Below, in pieces: positions 45,934 to 55,934 of a stretch of 64,000 nucleotides of DNA (within the stretch, counting starts at the first letter, position 1; each line of letters opens with the position of its first letter). The translations under genes and the position numbers were made by a program. Source of the stretch: Acidisarcina sp963790505. GTDB lineage: Bacteria; Acidobacteriota; Terriglobia; Terriglobales; Acidobacteriaceae. The notes under the pieces are model-generated. The model was not told the DNA's origin. It saw only the letters and a program-made list of their open reading frames with translations, and did no database searches. The stretch is taken from assembly GCA_963790505.1 (NCBI GenBank), contig CAWBOT010000005.1:186001-250000 (forward strand), in the 5' to 3' direction.

Positions 45934-47715
45934 TTACTTTGCTGCGTCATACCTGCGTGGACGCGGCTTAATGTACTGTGTGTCGACCGCTTCCCACTCG
46001 AAGCGAGGCTCATCAGCGTCGGGTGCGAAGTAGGCTTTGGTCGTCTTCAAAAACTTCTCGTCGTCGCGCTCGGGGAAGTCGGGCTTGTAATGGGCTCCGC
46101 GAGATTCGTCGCGCAGCGCAGCTCCCTGCGCGATGACTCTGCCGAGCTGCAGCATGTTGTAGAGCTGGCGGGTAAAGGCAAAGCTGGTGTTGGCCCACGA
46201 AGTCTTGTCGCTCAGATTGATATTGCGATAGCGCTCGAGCAGTTCGTAGATTTTAACGTCGGCTTCCTGGCATCCCTTGTTGTAGCGGATAACGGTGACG
46301 TTCTTAGTCATCGTGTCGCCGAGTTCGCGCCATAACTTGAACGGGTTTTCGCTGCCGTCCGACTTCATCAGGCCGGCATTGATTTCCTCCTGGCGCTTCT
46401 TCTCGGCAACGTGGCCGCCGTCGCTTGGTGCCGCAGTCAGAGACTTGGCATACTCCAGCGCCTTGGGGCCTGCGACGAAACCGCCGTAGATGCAGGAGAG
46501 CAGGGAATTGGCGCCGAGGCGGTTCGCGCCGTGATAGTTGTATTCAGCCTCGCCGGCGGCGAAGACGCCGGGCAGGTTGGTCATCTGGTTGAAGTCCACC
46601 CAGAGGCCGCCCATGGTGTAGTGCATGCCCGGAAAGATTTTCATCGGCACTTCGCGAGGATCGTCACCGACGAACTTCTCATAAATTTCGAGGATGCCTT
46701 CGAGCTTGCGATTGAGGGTTTCGCGGTCGATGTGGGTCAGGTCGAGATAGACCATCGGCTGCCCGTCGATACCCAGGCCGAGTTCGTACACGATTTTGTG
46801 AATGGCGCGCGTGGCTACATCGCGAGGTACAAGATTGCCGTATTTCGGATACCACTCCTCGAGAAAGTAGAAGCGCTCGGCAGCGGGAATGCTCTTCCAG
46901 TCGCGGCTGTCGCCGGCCTTGCGCGGTACCCAGACGCGGCCGCCTTCACCGCGCGCCGACTCCGACATAAGACGCAGCTTGTCTTCGCCCGGAATGCAGG
47001 TGGGGTGTACCTGGATGAATTCGCCGTTGGCGTAATACGCGCCTTGCTGATAGAGCGCCGATTGTGCCGAGCCGGTGCAGACCACCGAGTTGGTGCTCTT
47101 GCCGAAGATCGCTCCGTTGCCCCCGGTGGCCACGATGATAGCGTCCGCGGGGAAGGTGCGGACTTCCATGGTGCGCAGGTTCATCGCGCAGATGCCGCGG
47201 CAGACCTTGGCGTCGTCGAGCACGGCGGAGAGAAACTCCCAGCCCTCGTATTTCGTGACACGGCCTTCAGCCTCATGACGGCGGACTTGTTCGTCGAGAG
47301 CATACAGCAGCTGCTGGCCGGTCGTGGCTCCGGCGAAGGCGGTGCGGTGAAAGAGCGTTCCGCCGAAGCGGCGGAAGTCGAGCAGACCCTCGGGGGTGCG
47401 GTTGAAGGGAACGCCCATGCGATCGAGAAGATCGATAATCGCGGGGCCCTGCTCACACATGTTCTTGACCGGCGTCTGGTTGGCGAGGAAGTCGCCGCCG
47501 TAAATGGTGTCGTCAAAGTGCGCCCAGGTGGAGTCGCCCTCGCCCTTGAGGTTTTTCGCGGAGTTGATGCCGCCCTGCGCGCAGACGGAATGGGAGCGCT
47601 TGACCGGCACGATCGAAAACAGGTCGCATTTGCCGCCCGCCTCGGCGATCTTGATGACTGCTGCGAGGCCCGCTAAACCGCCTCCGACTACGATAATTCT
47701 TGGGGTTGCTGCCAT
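45934..47715 (-). CDS. sdhA: succinate dehydrogenase flavoprotein subunit
   Basis: A 593-residue flavoprotein. The dinucleotide fold is RIIVVGGGLAGLAAVIKIAE, the covalent-FAD His lies in KRSHSVCAQGGINSAKN, and the active-site region includes GEGDSTWAHFDDT and QVHPTCIPGEDKL. MHYTMGGLWVDFNQM and EYNYHGANRLGANSLLSC follow. The pattern is the Bacillus/epsilon-type (single large cytochrome b subunit), consistent with the sdhC here and the absence of sdhD. The ATG at 47715 gives the usual N-terminus; the longer frame to 47787 is not needed. Confidence 0.96.
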   Translation of the reverse strand: MAATPRIIVVGGGLAGLAAVIKIAEAGGKCDLFSIVPVKRSHSVCAQGGINSAKNLKGEGDSTWAHFDDTIYGGDFLANQTPVKNMCEQGPAIIDLLDRMGVPFNRTPEGLLDFRRFGGTLFHRTAFAGATTGQQLLYALDEQVRRHEAEGRVTKYEGWEFLSAVLDDAKVCRGICAMNLRTMEVRTFPADAIIVATGGNGAIFGKSTNSVVCTGSAQSALYQQGAYYANGEFIQVHPTCIPGEDKLRLMSESARGEGGRVWVPRKAGDSRDWKSIPAAERFYFLEEWYPKYGNLVPRDVATRAIHKIVYELGLGIDGQPMVYLDLTHIDRETLNRKLEGILEIYEKFVGDDPREVPMKIFPGMHYTMGGLWVDFNQMTNLPGVFAAGEAEYNYHGANRLGANSLLSCIYGGFVAGPKALEYAKSLTAAPSDGGHVAEKKRQEEINAGLMKSDGSENPFKLWRELGDTMTKNVTVIRYNKGCQEADVKIYELLERYRNINLSDKTSWANTSFAFTRQLYNMLQLGRVIAQGAALRDESRGAHYKPDFPERDDEKFLKTTKAYFAPDADEPRFEWEAVDTQYIKPRPRRYDAAK

Positions 47716-47856
47716 GAACTGTTTGGCCTTTCCTGACGGCTGCTGTTTCTGCTGAAACCCATGCCTCAAAAGCGAGGCATGGGACACCCTAATTTCGTTG
47801 AATCCCAGGTGAACTTCGCCAATCTGGGCACCCGCATTGGTCTTAACCTGCCACTT

Positions 47857-48636
47857 CTATTGTGGCGCAGAAGCCGCAGCGCCTGCGGGAGGCGAAGCCA
47901 TAGAACCTGCTTCGATTTGCGCGGGGGTCAAATCTACCGGTGCATTTTTGTAGTTCGGGCCCACGAAGGCGTAAAGGCTGGCGAGTCCAATCACAATCAG
48001 CACTGCGCCAAGCGCGGTGCAGACGTAGCCGAAGGTCTTGCGCGCCTTGTTGCCCGGCGTGATGCCCCACTTCGCAGCAAAGAGCCATATCCCGTAAGAA
48101 AAGTGCCAGCAGGTGGCGATCATCGCGATGGCGTAGACGGCGAGCATCCAGGGATTCGACAACTCAACCTGGACCTTATGAAAGGCGGCGCCGGGGTGCT
48201 CGGGCAGGCTGACGCCGGCGAAGCGCTGCCGCCAGACATGCTGAACAATGTAAGCAAAGGCAATCAGCCCGGTGACCCGCTGCGAAAGATACATCCAGTT
48301 GCCGGCCCAGGGGTAGACGTTCACATTCTGCCGCCCGCGGAAGGTGATGTAGACGCCATACAGAGCGTGGTACAGGATCGGAATAAAGATGAAGGTCCAC
48401 TCGAGTACGCGCACGAATGGAAGTCCGTTCAGGAATTTGACCTGGGCGCCATAGGCGGCCGGACCTTTGAGCGCCTCGAAGTTGGATATCAGGTGCTCGA
48501 CCAGGAATGCCCCAATGGGCACGATGCCGCTAAGCGAATGCAGCTTGCGCAGGAAGAACGAGTTTCCCTGGCCGGCGCGAAGTGGCTGGACTCCGCGAAG
48601 GGGCGGAAGAGCGGGTGGTGCGGTGGCGGTGGCCAT
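47857..48636 (-). CDS. sdhC: succinate dehydrogenase cytochrome b subunit (type B, five helices)
   Basis: A 259-residue membrane protein. It begins with a Pro-rich leader, then FLRKLHSLSGIVPIGAFLVEH and four further helices, with His residues placed to bind two hemes (KLHSLSG, VEHLISNF, YHALYGVYI, VQHVWRQ, CWHFSYGIW). One subunit with five helices is type B, as in Bacillus; it anchors SdhAB and handles quinone. It is the first gene of the operon. The 142-bp gap to sdhA has no gene. The C-terminal tail is Pro/Ala-rich. Confidence 0.93.
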   Translation of the reverse strand: MATATAPPALPPLRGVQPLRAGQGNSFFLRKLHSLSGIVPIGAFLVEHLISNFEALKGPAAYGAQVKFLNGLPFVRVLEWTFIFIPILYHALYGVYITFRGRQNVNVYPWAGNWMYLSQRVTGLIAFAYIVQHVWRQRFAGVSLPEHPGAAFHKVQVELSNPWMLAVYAIAMIATCWHFSYGIWLFAAKWGITPGNKARKTFGYVCTALGAVLIVIGLASLYAFVGPNYKNAPVDLTPAQIEAGSMASPPAGAAASAPQ

Positions 48637-48895
48637 TCTGGCGCTGAACTCCTAACGATTCGGGTAGCGGCTATAGGCGGAGCATTTGAAGTGAAGAACC
48701 AATCTTCATTATTCGTGGCGCTCCAAAGCTGAGTCAAGGCAGGTACGTTCTCAAGTCCCATGGGACGAAACGGACAATCGCTTGGGGAAGAGACATTTGC
48801 CCCGGCCCGCGCTCCTGTCGACGGAGTGTGATAGCGTGAGAGGTCAGACCACGTTATCGCGCCAATCGACACTTCAGAATTTCTCGGGGAAATGA

Positions 48896-50749
48896 TTGAT
48901 ATTCCAGCAAGACAGTTTTCGGCCGAAGTTCCCAACCTTGGGGCTGGCGGCTTTATTGCTCGCCCTGCCGGCGGCCCTCGTTCTCGGTCAAACAAGCGTG
49001 TTGACGCAACACAACGATCTCAGCCGCACCGGGGCAAATCTCAACGAAACCATCCTTACGCCCGCAAATGTCAACCAGCAGCACTTCGGCATGCTCTTCA
49101 AGCGAGTGTTGGACGATCAGGTCTACGGCCAGCCGCTGCTCGCGGCCGACGTTAAAATTGGCGGCGGGACGCATGACATTGTCTATGTCACTACGGTTAA
49201 CAACAGCGTCTATGCCTTTGACGCGAACGATCCGTCGGCCTCGACTCCGATCTGGCATGTGAACTTCGGCACCCCCGCGAACCTCTACGATGCGAAGTTC
49301 GGCTGCCTGGATATGAACGGCAACATGGGCATCGTCGGTACCCCGGTTATCGATCCGGAAAGCGGCACTCTTTACGTTGTTGCGCTGACCAAGGCCGGCG
49401 GCGGTTTCACTCAACGCCTTCATGCGCTGGATATGACGACTGGCGCCGACCTGGCAAATAGTCCGGTCACGATAGCCGCACAGCAATTCGACCCGTTAAT
49501 GCAAAATCAGCGCCCCGCGCTCTTGCTGGCGAACGGCACTGTCTACGTTGGCTATGCGTCGCATTGCGATAAGGAGCCGTACCACGGTTTTTTGCTCGGC
49601 TATGACGCCAAGTCGCTGCGACAGACTGCGGCGCTGAATACCACCCCAACCGGGAGCGCCGCGAGCATCTGGCAGTCGGGGCAGGGGCCGGCCGCCGATC
49701 CGCAAGGGAACATTTACGTTGTCGCCGGTAATGGAAGCTGGGACGGCAAGGTGAACTTTAGCGAGAGCTTTCTGAAGCTCGATCCGCAGCTGAAGCTACT
49801 CGATTGGTTCACGCCAACCAACCACTTCCAATTGGACAAGGACGACAACGATATCAATTCCTCCGGCGCGACGCTGATTCCGGGTACGAAGCTGGTTGTC
49901 GGCGGCGGAAAGGAAGGTGTTCTCTACACGCTCGATTCCGATCATTTCGGGCATCTTGGCGATGAACATGCTGTCCAGCATTTCAAGGCTACCGGTTCGC
50001 ACCTGCACAGCATCGTCTATTGGGACTCGGTGAAGAGTGGCAAGCTGCTGTACATCTGGGGGCAGCGGGACAAGGCGCGAGTTTACAAGTTCAACGGGGA
50101 GAAGCTGGACGAGGCACCTTTCATGAGCCGCTCCGAGATGAATGAGGGTCATCCTGGGGCAATGTTGTCGCTCTCCGCCAATGGCGGGAAGGGCGGAATC
50201 CTGTGGGCGGCGATCCACGCGACGGGCGATTCCTGGCACGAGTCGCGGCCCGGGATTCTGCATGCCTACGACGCCGACGACATCGGTCGTGAACTCTGGA
50301 ACTCACTCGAAGACCGGGAGCGCGACGATTGCGGCAACTACGCCAAGATGTCGCCTCCGACCATCGCCAATGGGAAGGTCTACCTGGCGAGTTTTGGTAC
50401 GGAAAACATCGGCACCGGCCAATTTTGCGTCTACGGCTTGCTGCCCGATGGGCCGCCGCCAGCGGCTCCTACTGAGCTTAAGGCGCTTGCCGAGGACGGA
50501 AGGGTTTCGTTGTCATGGCAGCGAGTAAGCGGCCCTGCGACCTATCGGGTCTCGCGCGCAACGAGCCAGAGCGGTCCGTTTCAGACTATTGCCGTAGGAC
50601 TTACGTCGCCGGCCCTGACGGGTATCGTCGCCGGCGAAGGGACGACGTACTACACGGTGACGGCGGTCGCCGCCAACGGCATCAGTGCAGCTTCCGAACC
50701 GGCCAGCGTCACAATCACCAAGCCGGAAGCCGTTCATCGAATGCATTAG
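48896..50749 (+). CDS. secreted beta-propeller (PQQ/WD40-like) protein with C-terminal fibronectin type III domain
   Basis: A 617-residue protein with a signal peptide (TLGLAALLLALPAALVLGQ). The mature N-terminus VLTQHNDLSRTGANLNETIL begins a quinoprotein-like propeller with repeated strands (DIVYVTTVNNSVYAFDAN, GTLYVVALTKAGG, GTVYVGYASHCDKEPYHGFL, NIYVVAGNGSWDG, KVYLASFGTENIG). A C-terminal FnIII domain follows (APTELKALAEDGRVSLSWQ to SEPASVTITKP). No PQQ dehydrogenase catalytic signature is evident. It has a paralogue at 59892. The start is TTG 48896, after GGGGA; the 259-bp gap to sdhC holds both divergent promoters. Confidence 0.85.
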   Translation: MIFQQDSFRPKFPTLGLAALLLALPAALVLGQTSVLTQHNDLSRTGANLNETILTPANVNQQHFGMLFKRVLDDQVYGQPLLAADVKIGGGTHDIVYVTTVNNSVYAFDANDPSASTPIWHVNFGTPANLYDAKFGCLDMNGNMGIVGTPVIDPESGTLYVVALTKAGGGFTQRLHALDMTTGADLANSPVTIAAQQFDPLMQNQRPALLLANGTVYVGYASHCDKEPYHGFLLGYDAKSLRQTAALNTTPTGSAASIWQSGQGPAADPQGNIYVVAGNGSWDGKVNFSESFLKLDPQLKLLDWFTPTNHFQLDKDDNDINSSGATLIPGTKLVVGGGKEGVLYTLDSDHFGHLGDEHAVQHFKATGSHLHSIVYWDSVKSGKLLYIWGQRDKARVYKFNGEKLDEAPFMSRSEMNEGHPGAMLSLSANGGKGGILWAAIHATGDSWHESRPGILHAYDADDIGRELWNSLEDRERDDCGNYAKMSPPTIANGKVYLASFGTENIGTGQFCVYGLLPDGPPPAAPTELKALAEDGRVSLSWQRVSGPATYRVSRATSQSGPFQTIAVGLTSPALTGIVAGEGTTYYTVTAVAANGISAASEPASVTITKPEAVHRMH

Positions 50750-50806
50750 CGCCACTTGCAGCAGGCCCGGATACCTCCTCCCCGGGTTCGCCGTCTGTTC
50801 GCTATA

Positions 50807-50865
50807 GACCCCCTACCCCCTGGGATTTTCCCCCTTAAATCTTTGTTTTCAGCGGTTTAGGGCGG
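50807..50865. repeat. dispersed G-rich intergenic repeat, copy B (inverted)
   Basis: Read on the minus strand this matches the element at 37016-37080 (core CTGAAAAC followed by GGGGGAAA and two G runs). It lies just after the beta-propeller gene. The next 300 bp (50866-51167) have no supported gene. Confidence 0.65.
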
Positions 50866-51167
50866 AGGATATCAGGTAAATCCATGATTCCATTGAAGGG
50901 GGATTCGCGAATTTCCTGGAACGTTCCATTTGAGGCGTCTCCCAATTGCGCCGCGATGGTGTGCGGGACGGGCTTTCCTCCGCAGCGCATTCATCGGCCG
51001 CAATCTTCTTCCTGGTGGGTCTGCGTTGAGTTTAGATTCTGCGGTGGATTTTGGAACATTTTGTTTGGAAATGATAGGGTCGGTTTCCCAAATTGGGAAT
51101 GGGCTTGGCTTCTTGAAAGCTGCCCCACTCAAGCCCAACCGCGGGGCTTGAACGGGCCATCTCGCCT

Positions 51168-51393
51168 CGACATTCATGGTATTTGGAGAGAAACCCATGT
51201 CCCCAACAGCAGGGATCCTTCGACAGGCTCAGGACAGGCTATGGGGCACCCGCATTGGTTAAAGATTTGAGATCTGGGTCACCCGCCCTCGTGGCCCCGA
51301 CATTCGTGGTATTTGGAGAGAAACCCATGTCCCCAACAGCAGGGACATGGGGCACCCGCATCGGTTAACGATTTGAGATCTGGGCCACCCGCC
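51168..51393 (+). repeat. tandem pair of ~100-bp direct repeats, first copy carrying a REP-like insert
   Basis: CGACATTC(A/G)TGGTATTTGG, AGAGAAACCCATGTCCCC and GATTTGAGATCTGGG occur twice, at 51168-51287 and 51298-51393. The first copy holds an extra 25 bases (TCCTTCGACAGGCTCAGGAC and ACAGGCT) where the second has one base; this insert resembles another common repeat. No gene lies between 50750 and 51436. Confidence 0.75.
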
Positions 51394-53221
51394 CAAGTTG
51401 GAAACGGATGGTGCGAGGGCTTGGCAGCGTTTTCGCTTATTTGCCAAGGTGGAGGGGCGGGAGCGAGTTGACGATCTGGACGGTTTCGAGGGAGACGGTG
51501 ATGACCTGGCCGATGAGGCGGAGGATGTAGTGGGGGTCGTCTTGGCGGTTGGGGTCATTGACGATGCCGGAGCGTTTGTCTTTGGAAACGTGGTATTGGT
51601 CGATCACCCATTCCAGGGCGCAGCGGTTGCCGAGGCGGTACTTATAGATATCTGGAGGGAAGGCTGGAGAGGGTGAGGAAGCTGTTGTATTTGAGTTGCG
51701 GATTTGTCTTTGGAGCGGGACATTTTGACCAGTTTCCATCCGATTTGCCGGTTTCGGTGCGTTCGAGGGGATATTCGGGCTGCTTTTCGTAATCGATATG
51801 GAGGGTCATGAGGCGCTGCCCCGATTTCGGCGTAGCGGGGGAAGTTGGGGGCCATAGGGATGCGGGGGAGTTCGCGCTTGAGGTTGGCGGCGTAGCGGGT
51901 GCGGTATTCGGGGTGGTGGAGCAGGGCGTAGGTGTAGTGGAAGATGTCCCATTTGGTAACGTCTGATGCCCCGTAATGCTCTCGGTATTGCTCGAGAGCC
52001 CAGTTAGTAATGTTTTCCCGGCAGTTAGTGCCGTCTTCGTCATAGGCGAAAAACGGGAAACATTGGGAGTCTCCGGTGAAGTGAAGGTCAGGTATGCAGT
52101 CCGTTGCCAACGTATACAGAGTTCCAGATGCAAGGTTCTGGTTTATACAGATCAAGACATTCTTGCTATTTTTGTTGGGGAAGAGCCGATACTGTTTGTA
52201 TCTTTCTTCATTCCAAAAGTCCTGAAAATAGAGTGTTAACTTACGAAAGGGCCTGTAAGAGGCGGGACGCAGAGAGGATGCATCCCATTCGGTTTGTTCT
52301 AAGTTGCGTAGGGACTCCTTGGTTTGCCGGGTCCATTTAATTTCTGGGTCGTCAGTACTCACAAACGCGTCTGGCGCTGGACGCTCACCCTTGATGCTTT
52401 TGTAGAGCGCCAGCGCCTGAGAATAAAGCTCGATGCATCGACGCATAGTTTTCCGAACAATAGCGGGGTTTGAGTTATATACATAGCTATCCCGGTTCGA
52501 CGCCACGCCGAGGCTAAATATCCGAAAGATGGACTTAGTCTCCAAGCTGCCCTTGTCGATTTTGTTACCAAGCGGGAGGAGGGATGAATAATCGTCTTGT
52601 TGGCCTGCAGTCAACCAAGTGTTTCGTGTGTCAGGCGTGATTTCTCTCCATTTCACCCCGTCCACGGTACCCCATCGCTCTAACTGATTAGTCTTCTGTC
52701 CGCGCCGCCAGTCCTCCGGCATGCGGGCATAACAGATTTGGGCCCTCGTTTGGCTCGGCTCAGGGTGCTTTATCAAGACCGTGATTGAGACTCCAACCTG
52801 AATGCCGAATACGTTGTGCGTTGTGCCAGAGAGCTTTGGGTTCTTGCGGACGTTCCCGCCGAGGTCGATCAGGTAAATCTTAGAGAAACCTCTCTCCAGG
52901 TGTTTGCGCATCCCGTCGAACGCGATCTGGTCGATGAAGCTGTTGTTCGTGATGTATGCGATTACTCCGCCCGAGGCGCGCACTCGATCGCTCGCTAGAC
53001 GGAATGCCTTCACGTATGGGTCGCTTAGCTTATTGCGCAGGGTCGCTGTGGAGTCAGCCGCATAGGTTTCATGTACGCGCTTATCAAGGTGTGGATATTT
53101 GCGGTTCTTGTTCTTGTCGTTCTCATTGACCTGTCCCATGTTGTAGGGTGGTGACCTGCCCCCGAAAAACTCTACCAGTGATAACTGGAGTTCTCTCGTA
53201 ATGTAGACGGGGGGATTTTGT

Positions 53222-53503
53222 ATGAAGAAGAGCCGGTACACGGAAGAGCAGATCATCGGGATCTTGAAGCAACACGAGGCGGGAGTGAAGACGGCGGACC
53301 TGTGCCGCGAACATGGGATAAGTGCGGCGACGTTCTATGGGTGGAAGTCGAAGTACGGCGGGATGGACGTGAGCGAGGCGCAGCGGCTGAAGGCGCTGGA
53401 GGAGGAGAACCGCCGTCTGAAGCTGCTGGTGGCGGAACTGAGCCTGCACGGTGAGGCACTGAAGGGCGTGATCCGAAAAAACGGCTGGAGCTTGCCGGTC
53501 TGA
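53222..53503 (+). CDS. IS3-family transposase OrfA
   Basis: A 93-residue HTH protein nearly identical to the OrfA at 33609 (differences include ENRRLK context EEENRR and KGVIRKNGW). The HTH is KTADLCREHGISAATFYGWK and the leucine-rich helix is RLKALEEENRRLKLLVAEL. Frame intact. The start ATG follows GGGGGATTTTGT. Confidence 0.93.
   Translation: MKKSRYTEEQIIGILKQHEAGVKTADLCREHGISAATFYGWKSKYGGMDVSEAQRLKALEEENRRLKLLVAELSLHGEALKGVIRKNGWSLPV
53476..53482 (+). promoter_or_regulatory. programmed -1 frameshift site A-AAA-AAC
   Basis: In the orfA frame CGA AAA AAC, so A-AAA-AAC is in the correct phase for -1 slippage. The -1 frame (CCG AAA AAA CGG CTG) stays open through the orfA stop into orfB, producing an OrfAB fusion. 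Confidence 0.8.
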
Positions 53504-53511
53504 GAGGCGAT

Positions 53512-54411
53512 GTGGCGTACGCTCAGGCCGAGCATGGCCTGAGCGAGCGCACGGCCTGCAAGCTGCTGGGTATGGAGCGGTCGAGCTATCGGTACGAGCC
53601 GCGACCGGACCGCAACGCGGAGCTGCGCGAAGCGCTGGTGAAGCTGGCCCGTCAGAAGCCGCGCTATGGCTATCGCCGGCTGCACGCGGTGCTGAGCCGC
53701 CGCGGCCACGAGGTGAACGTGAAGCGGGTCTATCGGTTGTACGTGCAAGAGCGGCTGATGGTCCGGCGCAAGAAGCGCAAGCGTCTGGTGCGCGATCGCG
53801 CGGCCGAGCCGCGGCTGATGGGAGCGAACCAGGAGTGGGCGATGGACTTCATCGTCGACGGCCTGGCGACGGGGCGAATGGTGCGCATCCTGAGCGTGGT
53901 GGATGTGTATACGCGCGAGTGCCTGGCGCTGGAGGCCGACACCAGCCTCGGCTCGGGGCGCGTGACGCGGGTGCTGGAGCGGCTGATCGAAGAGCGGGGC
54001 CGTCCCGAAAGCGTGCGCTCCGATAATGGGCCGGAGTTCACCTCGCGGCGGATGCTGGCCTGGTCAGAGGACTGGAAGGTCGGACTGGTGCATATCCAGC
54101 CAGGGCGTCCGATGCAGAACGGCCACGTCGAGAGCTTCCACGGACGGTTGCGCGACGAGTGCCTCAACGCCAGCTGGTTCCGGACCTTGAACGATGTTAG
54201 GACGACCCTGGCGAACTGGCGGCAGGAGTATAACTGGGAACGCCCGCATAGTTCGCTGGGCTATCAAACGCCGGAGCAGTTCCGGCAAAGCGCAGGCTAT
54301 GCAAATGTGGAAGGCCAACAACGCCTCCCACATTTACACAGCCACGACGGCGGCTACGGAGTATTTCCAAAGCCAAACCTAAACCGAGAATCTCCAGTTA
54401 TGAATGGGTGA
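53512..54411 (+). CDS. IS3-family transposase OrfB (DDE integrase core)
   Basis: A 299-residue catalytic protein, intact. HTH-21-like N-terminus (ELREALVKLARQKPRYGYRR), then the rve core: QEWAMDFIVDGLATGRMVRI (Asp), ESVRSDNGPEFTSRRML (Asp) and NGHVESFHGRLRDECLNASW (Glu), then NWERPHSSLGYQTPEQFR. It is in the -1 frame relative to orfA and its frame is open upstream past the orfA stop, so it is made mainly as the OrfAB fusion. The listed start (GTG 53512) is only the first possible internal start. Confidence 0.95.
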   Translation: MAYAQAEHGLSERTACKLLGMERSSYRYEPRPDRNAELREALVKLARQKPRYGYRRLHAVLSRRGHEVNVKRVYRLYVQERLMVRRKKRKRLVRDRAAEPRLMGANQEWAMDFIVDGLATGRMVRILSVVDVYTRECLALEADTSLGSGRVTRVLERLIEERGRPESVRSDNGPEFTSRRMLAWSEDWKVGLVHIQPGRPMQNGHVESFHGRLRDECLNASWFRTLNDVRTTLANWRQEYNWERPHSSLGYQTPEQFRQSAGYANVEGQQRLPHLHSHDGGYGVFPKPNLNRESPVMNG

Positions 54412-55866
54412 GAAAAACGGGGCAGGTCAGTGGGTTACCTATGACCACAAATATGTTTGCGCGCTTCTGCCGACGGATGCGCTCGGTGTTTTCCTCCGTC
54501 ATGAATTCAAGCTGCATCTTCTGCGGTTCAGCTAGATCGAAGGTGTCTACCAGGCATATGCCATCGAAGGTTGCGTACTGTTGGGTACGTTCCATGTATG
54601 CGTGCTCGATGTTCATGCTTGCTATGTAATAGGGCAGCAGCATTATCTCATTGCAGTGAAGCTCGTTGGCATATTTCTGTGGCAGGCGCGAGCGTTTGAT
54701 CTCGCGAATGATACGAGTGATGAAGTTGCCGGTTCCTGTGAAGGGGTCAAGGACGTGGACGCCTTCGTCGGAGAGGGATTTGCCGAACTCCGACTTCAGC
54801 AACTCTTCGACGCTGCGAACCATGAAGTCGACAATGGGCTGCGGGGTGTAGACGATGCCGTGGGTGTCGGCCTGCTTCTTATCGAAGCTTTGGAAGAACT
54901 TTTCGTAGACGGCATTAAGGAAGTGCTGCTTCTCGGTGTATCCCTCTTGTGATTCGGCAGCCTTCTCTATGGCGGTATAGAAGCGGTCGAGCGGCTTCAG
55001 AAACGTGTCGCGAGAGAAGTGCTTGGCGGTGATGGAGTGGATGACCTTCTCGATCTCGGCGGCGATGACGTTGCGGGTGAGGAATTCCTGGTTGTTGAAG
55101 ACCTTGCGGAAGATGCGCTCGGTGAGCAGGTGCTGGACGAGCATCTTGCGGATGGCGTCGTCGGTTAGGTCGGGGTTGATGGATTGGCGGCAGAGTTCGG
55201 CGAAGGCGAGGAATGCATCTCGGAAGTCGGCGTTCTTTTTGTATTCGGTGTTAAGGATTGTGTTCACGCCGTCTGCGAGTTTGGGAATTTCGTCTGAGAA
55301 CTTGAGGACGGCGTCTTCCCAGTTAACCTCGTAGGGCTGGCGGTGGGTGAAGAAGAGTTCGAGGACCTCGATCAGTTTCTCAGGGTCGCGCAGGTCGGCA
55401 TCGAGGGCGATGCGATTGTCCTGATAGAGAATGGCGCGGTCTGGGGACTGGAAGAGGATGTTGGTGAGGGGGTAGCCTTTGGCTACTTTGGCCTTGATCT
55501 CCTTTGGCAGGTCGTCGGCGGAGTCTTTCGCTTCCCAGAGGCCGTGGACAAGGGTGAGGGTGTCGACGAGTGCTCCGTCGGCGCGGAGGGGTTGTTTGTT
55601 GGTGCCTTTGAATTGGTATTCCTCGACGAGGTGCCAGTCGAATCCGGAGCGTCCGCAGCAATGTTTCAGCAAATCGGCGAAGGCGGAGCGGGTGTTTCCT
55701 TCGGTGGTGTGGCCATGCTTTTGGAAGGTCGCCAGCGCTTCGTAATAGGCCTTGACCGGTTTGTGTGTGGCCTTGAGGGTGAACATAAGTGGGCTGGTGA
55801 CAACATAGCATTGGTGCGGCTTGGACGGGAGTGTCTGGTGAGGGACTCTGGTCATCCGCGGCTGAA

Positions 55867-55934
55867 GCCGCCTTCTCCTCGGCGTTCAGATGGTACAGCT
55901 GAAGCTGTGTCCCTTCACTTCGCGGAGAAGGCCG
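55867..55934. repeat. imperfect inverted repeat at the end of the GH57 gene
   Basis: GCCGCCTTCTCCTCGG (from 55867) and CGCGGAGAAGGCCGC (to 55935) are inverted copies around a central CAGCTGAAGCTG palindrome. The 150-bp gap between the restriction-modification gene and GH57 has no gene. The hairpin could end the leftward GH57 transcript. Confidence 0.5.

Larger units (their letters stand above)
53152..54429 (+). mobile_element. IS3-family insertion sequence, copy 2
   Basis: A 1278-bp element with ends TGACCTGCCCC and GGGGCAGGTCA, and a 4-bp target duplication GTGG at 53148-53151 and 54430-54433. It encodes intact orfA and orfB linked by an A-AAA-AAC slippery site, so it appears able to transpose. 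It is related to, but clearly diverged from, the copy at 33541. It is inserted in the methyltransferase motif IV of the restriction-modification gene, in the opposite orientation to that gene. Confidence 0.95.
51437..55786 (-). pseudogene. single-chain restriction-modification enzyme (type IIG/ISP-like), interrupted by an IS3-family element
   Basis: Without the IS, about 1020 residues. The N-terminal domain has ADGALVD and GLWEAKD, a PD-(D/E)xK-type nuclease pattern (about residues 70-92). A gamma-class adenine methyltransferase follows: motif I VHVLDPFTGTGNFITR and motif IV, split by the IS after VVIGNP and resuming PYNMGQVNEND. Removing the element and one copy of the GTGG duplication restores GNPPYNMG exactly. 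The C-terminus (YRLGNRCALEWVIDQYHVSK, VETVQIVNSLPPL-like) is the target-recognition end of ISP-type enzymes. Two or three further frameshifts occur between 51660 and 51840. The start at 55786 (MFTLKATHKPVKAYY) is tentative; the frame opens at 55855. The gene is inactive as found. Confidence 0.85.

Noticed and set aside
46411..47676. Long plus-strand frame opposite sdhA
   Set aside because: Antisense shadow of sdhA; no signal, motif or ribosome site.
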